NCBI GenBank assembly: GCA_002350615.1
Contig: DEFD01000031.1
Location: forward strand, 98,594 to 112,969
Source of the DNA: Bacteroidales bacterium UBA2861
Lineage (GTDB): Bacteria; Bacteroidota; Bacteroidia; Bacteroidales; UBA932
Direction: 5' to 3'
DNA: 14,376 nt
A model generated the notes under the pieces. That model saw only the letters and a list, made by a program, of their open reading frames with translations. It did no database searches and was not told the DNA's origin. This document shows, one piece after another, positions 12,796-14,376 of this stretch. The translations under genes and the position numbers were made by a program. How positions within the stretch are numbered: the stretch's first letter is position 1; each line of letters starts with the position of its first letter.

Positions 12796-14376
12796 TCAGC
12801 GCTCTGCCTGTGCGGTAATCTTCTTTATGAATTCTTCCGGAATCCTACCGAGAGAACGCAGGTTGTCCTCAAGGACTTTTACATCCAGTTCGGAAAGATA
12901 TTTTGCTGCATTCCAAGGGTCTTCCGTTATGTAGCTTCCGGTTCCGGCAAATGCAAGCAGGACAGGGGTAAGCTGCAGGTGACTGCTGATCTTTTCGGCG
13001 AATACCGTCTTGGCCTCGGGAGTGATGGCTCTCATCCTTCTGAGCTGGCCGCGCTCCCCGTTGATGAAACTGAATGCGCCGTTGCATACGACTTCGTGCG
13101 CCGTCCCGACAGAAGATTCCGGCAGATAGACGGTCACTGAAAGGGACACTCCGTCGTAGCCCCAGACTGCCTTGCCTGCTGCGGCATCCTTGGCGGCGAA
13201 GCGGCTGTAAGGAATGTCCGCGCCGTCCGCGCTCACCGATTCGGGCGCAGCCATACCGTGGAACACAAGACGGAGAAGCCTAGTCCCGGGAGCGCCCTTG
13301 TAGTCTCCTTCGCGGGCTGCAATCCTGACCTTGGTGGCTTCCGCGGTGCTTTCCCTGCTGATGCGTGTATAGGCGTAGGCTTCGTCGTAGGCCTGCGATA
13401 CGCCGTCATCCTCGTATACCCTGCATTCGCTTTGGCCGACTCCGGGCACCAGATGCAGCCAGAGTTCGTTGCTCGGATCCTGAAGGTTGCTGATGCTGGG
13501 GGAGGACATCGGAATGATGCTTCCAGCCTTTACGAAATAGGGGTTCTCCTGGATGGTGTAGTGAAGAGTGGCTTCGCTGCCGCCCTTATGGAGCTTTCCG
13601 GTAGCCATATCCCACCAGTCGCAGCCTTCGGGGAACCACATCCTGCGCTCGGCGAGGCCTGTCACCTTGTCCGCCGGCTGGCATACGGTCGTTGCCAGGA
13701 TATTGTCTCCGAACATGAATTCCTCGTTTTCGATATAGGCTTTCTCGTTTTCCGGATAATCGTAATAAAGAGGTCTGCAGATGCCAAGTCCCTCGTCGTA
13801 CGCCTGCCTTGCGGCAGTGTAGATATACGGAGCCAGGTCATAGCGGAGACGGATTGCGTCACGCATCGCATCGAAGTGCTCGGGAAATATCCAGAAGCGC
13901 TTTTCCATGCTCATGTCCTTGGTGGAGTGGGTCTTGTAAATGGGGGTGAATACAGCCTCCTGAAGCCATCTGGTGTAGAGCTCAGGGTCGGTTTTCCTGA
14001 CGCCCTTAGGCTGCATGTGACCGCCGATATCGTGCCCCCAGTAGGCATAACCTACGTTGGAAGCCGTTGCGGTGAAGTAGGGTAGGTAACTGAGTACCCT
14101 CCATGTAGCATAGGTGTCGCCGCTGAATCCTACCTGATAGCGGTGGCTGCCGATTCCGCCCCAGCGGTGGTATATCATGGGACGGGGAGCGTCCTTGCCG
14201 AGTTTCTCGGACTGGCGTACCTGATGCCACCAGAAGGTATGGTTGAGCCAGAATGTGTTGCTCAGTCCGGGAATATACTTGCTCGTCATGAACTGCTGCC
14301 AGTCAAGCCACCAGAAATCTACGCCCTGCCTGGCGATGGGGTCGAGCACGGAGTTGAAATAGGCGTCCGCCCAGGC
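12796..14376 (-). CDS. Glycoside hydrolase family 31 enzyme, C-terminal part (5' end outside window)
   Basis: The frame stays open to the right edge (the GTG at 14349 is internal), so the N-terminus is missing. The visible 526 residues begin in the GH31 (beta/alpha)8 barrel: GVDFWWLDWQQ carries the nucleophile Asp (codon at 14302-14304), GFSGDTYATW holds the acid/base Asp about 62 residues later, and WGHDIGGHM is a conserved family stretch. After the barrel (to about 200 residues) come a beta-sandwich, a DUF5110-like region (VYEDDG near 320), another beta domain and an acidic/basic helical tail of about 75 residues ending in EEFIKKITAQAER. GH31 includes alpha-glucosidases, alpha-xylosidases and related retaining enzymes; the substrate cannot be fixed without the N-terminal half. 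Signal peptide presence cannot be judged. Catalytic residues appear intact. Confidence 0.93.
   Translation of the reverse strand, partial: AWADAYFNSVLDPIARQGVDFWWLDWQQFMTSKYIPGLSNTFWLNHTFWWHQVRQSEKLGKDAPRPMIYHRWGGIGSHRYQVGFSGDTYATWRVLSYLPYFTATASNVGYAYWGHDIGGHMQPKGVRKTDPELYTRWLQEAVFTPIYKTHSTKDMSMEKRFWIFPEHFDAMRDAIRLRYDLAPYIYTAARQAYDEGLGICRPLYYDYPENEKAYIENEEFMFGDNILATTVCQPADKVTGLAERRMWFPEGCDWWDMATGKLHKGGSEATLHYTIQENPYFVKAGSIIPMSSPSISNLQDPSNELWLHLVPGVGQSECRVYEDDGVSQAYDEAYAYTRISRESTAEATKVRIAAREGDYKGAPGTRLLRLVFHGMAAPESVSADGADIPYSRFAAKDAAAGKAVWGYDGVSLSVTVYLPESSVGTAHEVVCNGAFSFINGERGQLRRMRAITPEAKTVFAEKISSHLQLTPVLLAFAGTGSYITEDPWNAAKYLSELDVKVLEDNLRSLGRIPEEFIKKITAQAER

Overview
The window looks like chromosomal DNA of an uncultured or commensal member of the Bacteroidales (phylum Bacteroidota), with G+C a little above 50 percent by eye. 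The reasons are promoter elements of the Bacteroidota type (TAnnTTTG at -7, TTG about 20 bp upstream), mostly weak Shine-Dalgarno sites, and gene families typical of the group: a Golvesin/Xly-domain amidase, a YhcH-family protein, a GH31 enzyme with a DUF5110-like region, a TPR secretory protein and a degenerate M28-like protein. Genus cannot be assigned from the sequence alone; a gut or rumen lineage is only a guess.

Layout, left to right. (1) Bases 2-1036 (+): C-terminal part of a YidE/YbjL/AspT-type membrane transporter with two RCK_C domains, cut by the window edge. (2) 1121-1603 (+): MarR-family regulator behind a good promoter whose -7 box lies inside a perfect 7+7 bp inverted repeat, a likely autoregulatory operator. 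(3) 10171 down to 1600 (-): six tightly packed genes reading leftward in the order TPR protein, YycJ-like metallo-beta-lactamase-fold hydrolase, MsbA-like ABC exporter, VanZ-like membrane protein, large secreted amidase-like protein and YhcH/NanQ-like sugar-binding protein. Junctions are -14, +44, -4, +4 and +1 bp. The theme is envelope biogenesis or remodelling, but no single pathway is proven. (4) 10222-12794 (+): an M28-peptidase-like exported protein, UmuD and UmuC, each overlapping the next, so the DNA polymerase V genes appear to share a transcript with an exported M28-fold protein. (5) 14376 down to 12796 (-): C-terminal part of a GH31 glycosidase, convergent with umuC at a 1-bp gap.

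The points most worth a second look are in block 4. The M28-like protein has lost most of the residues used for metal binding and catalysis, and the UmuD next to it has arginine where the catalytic lysine of the Ser-Lys dyad should be. Two probably inactive hydrolase folds are therefore translated in overlapping frames just before an apparently intact UmuC polymerase. The 50-bp divergent region that drives blocks 3 and 4 holds two overlapping, face-to-face promoters. The amidase in block 3 has its catalytic domain interrupted by a carbohydrate-binding-like domain.

No tRNA, rRNA, CRISPR array, insertion sequence, convincing intrinsic terminator or origin was seen. Coding density is very high and no gap without a gene exceeds about 85 bases.
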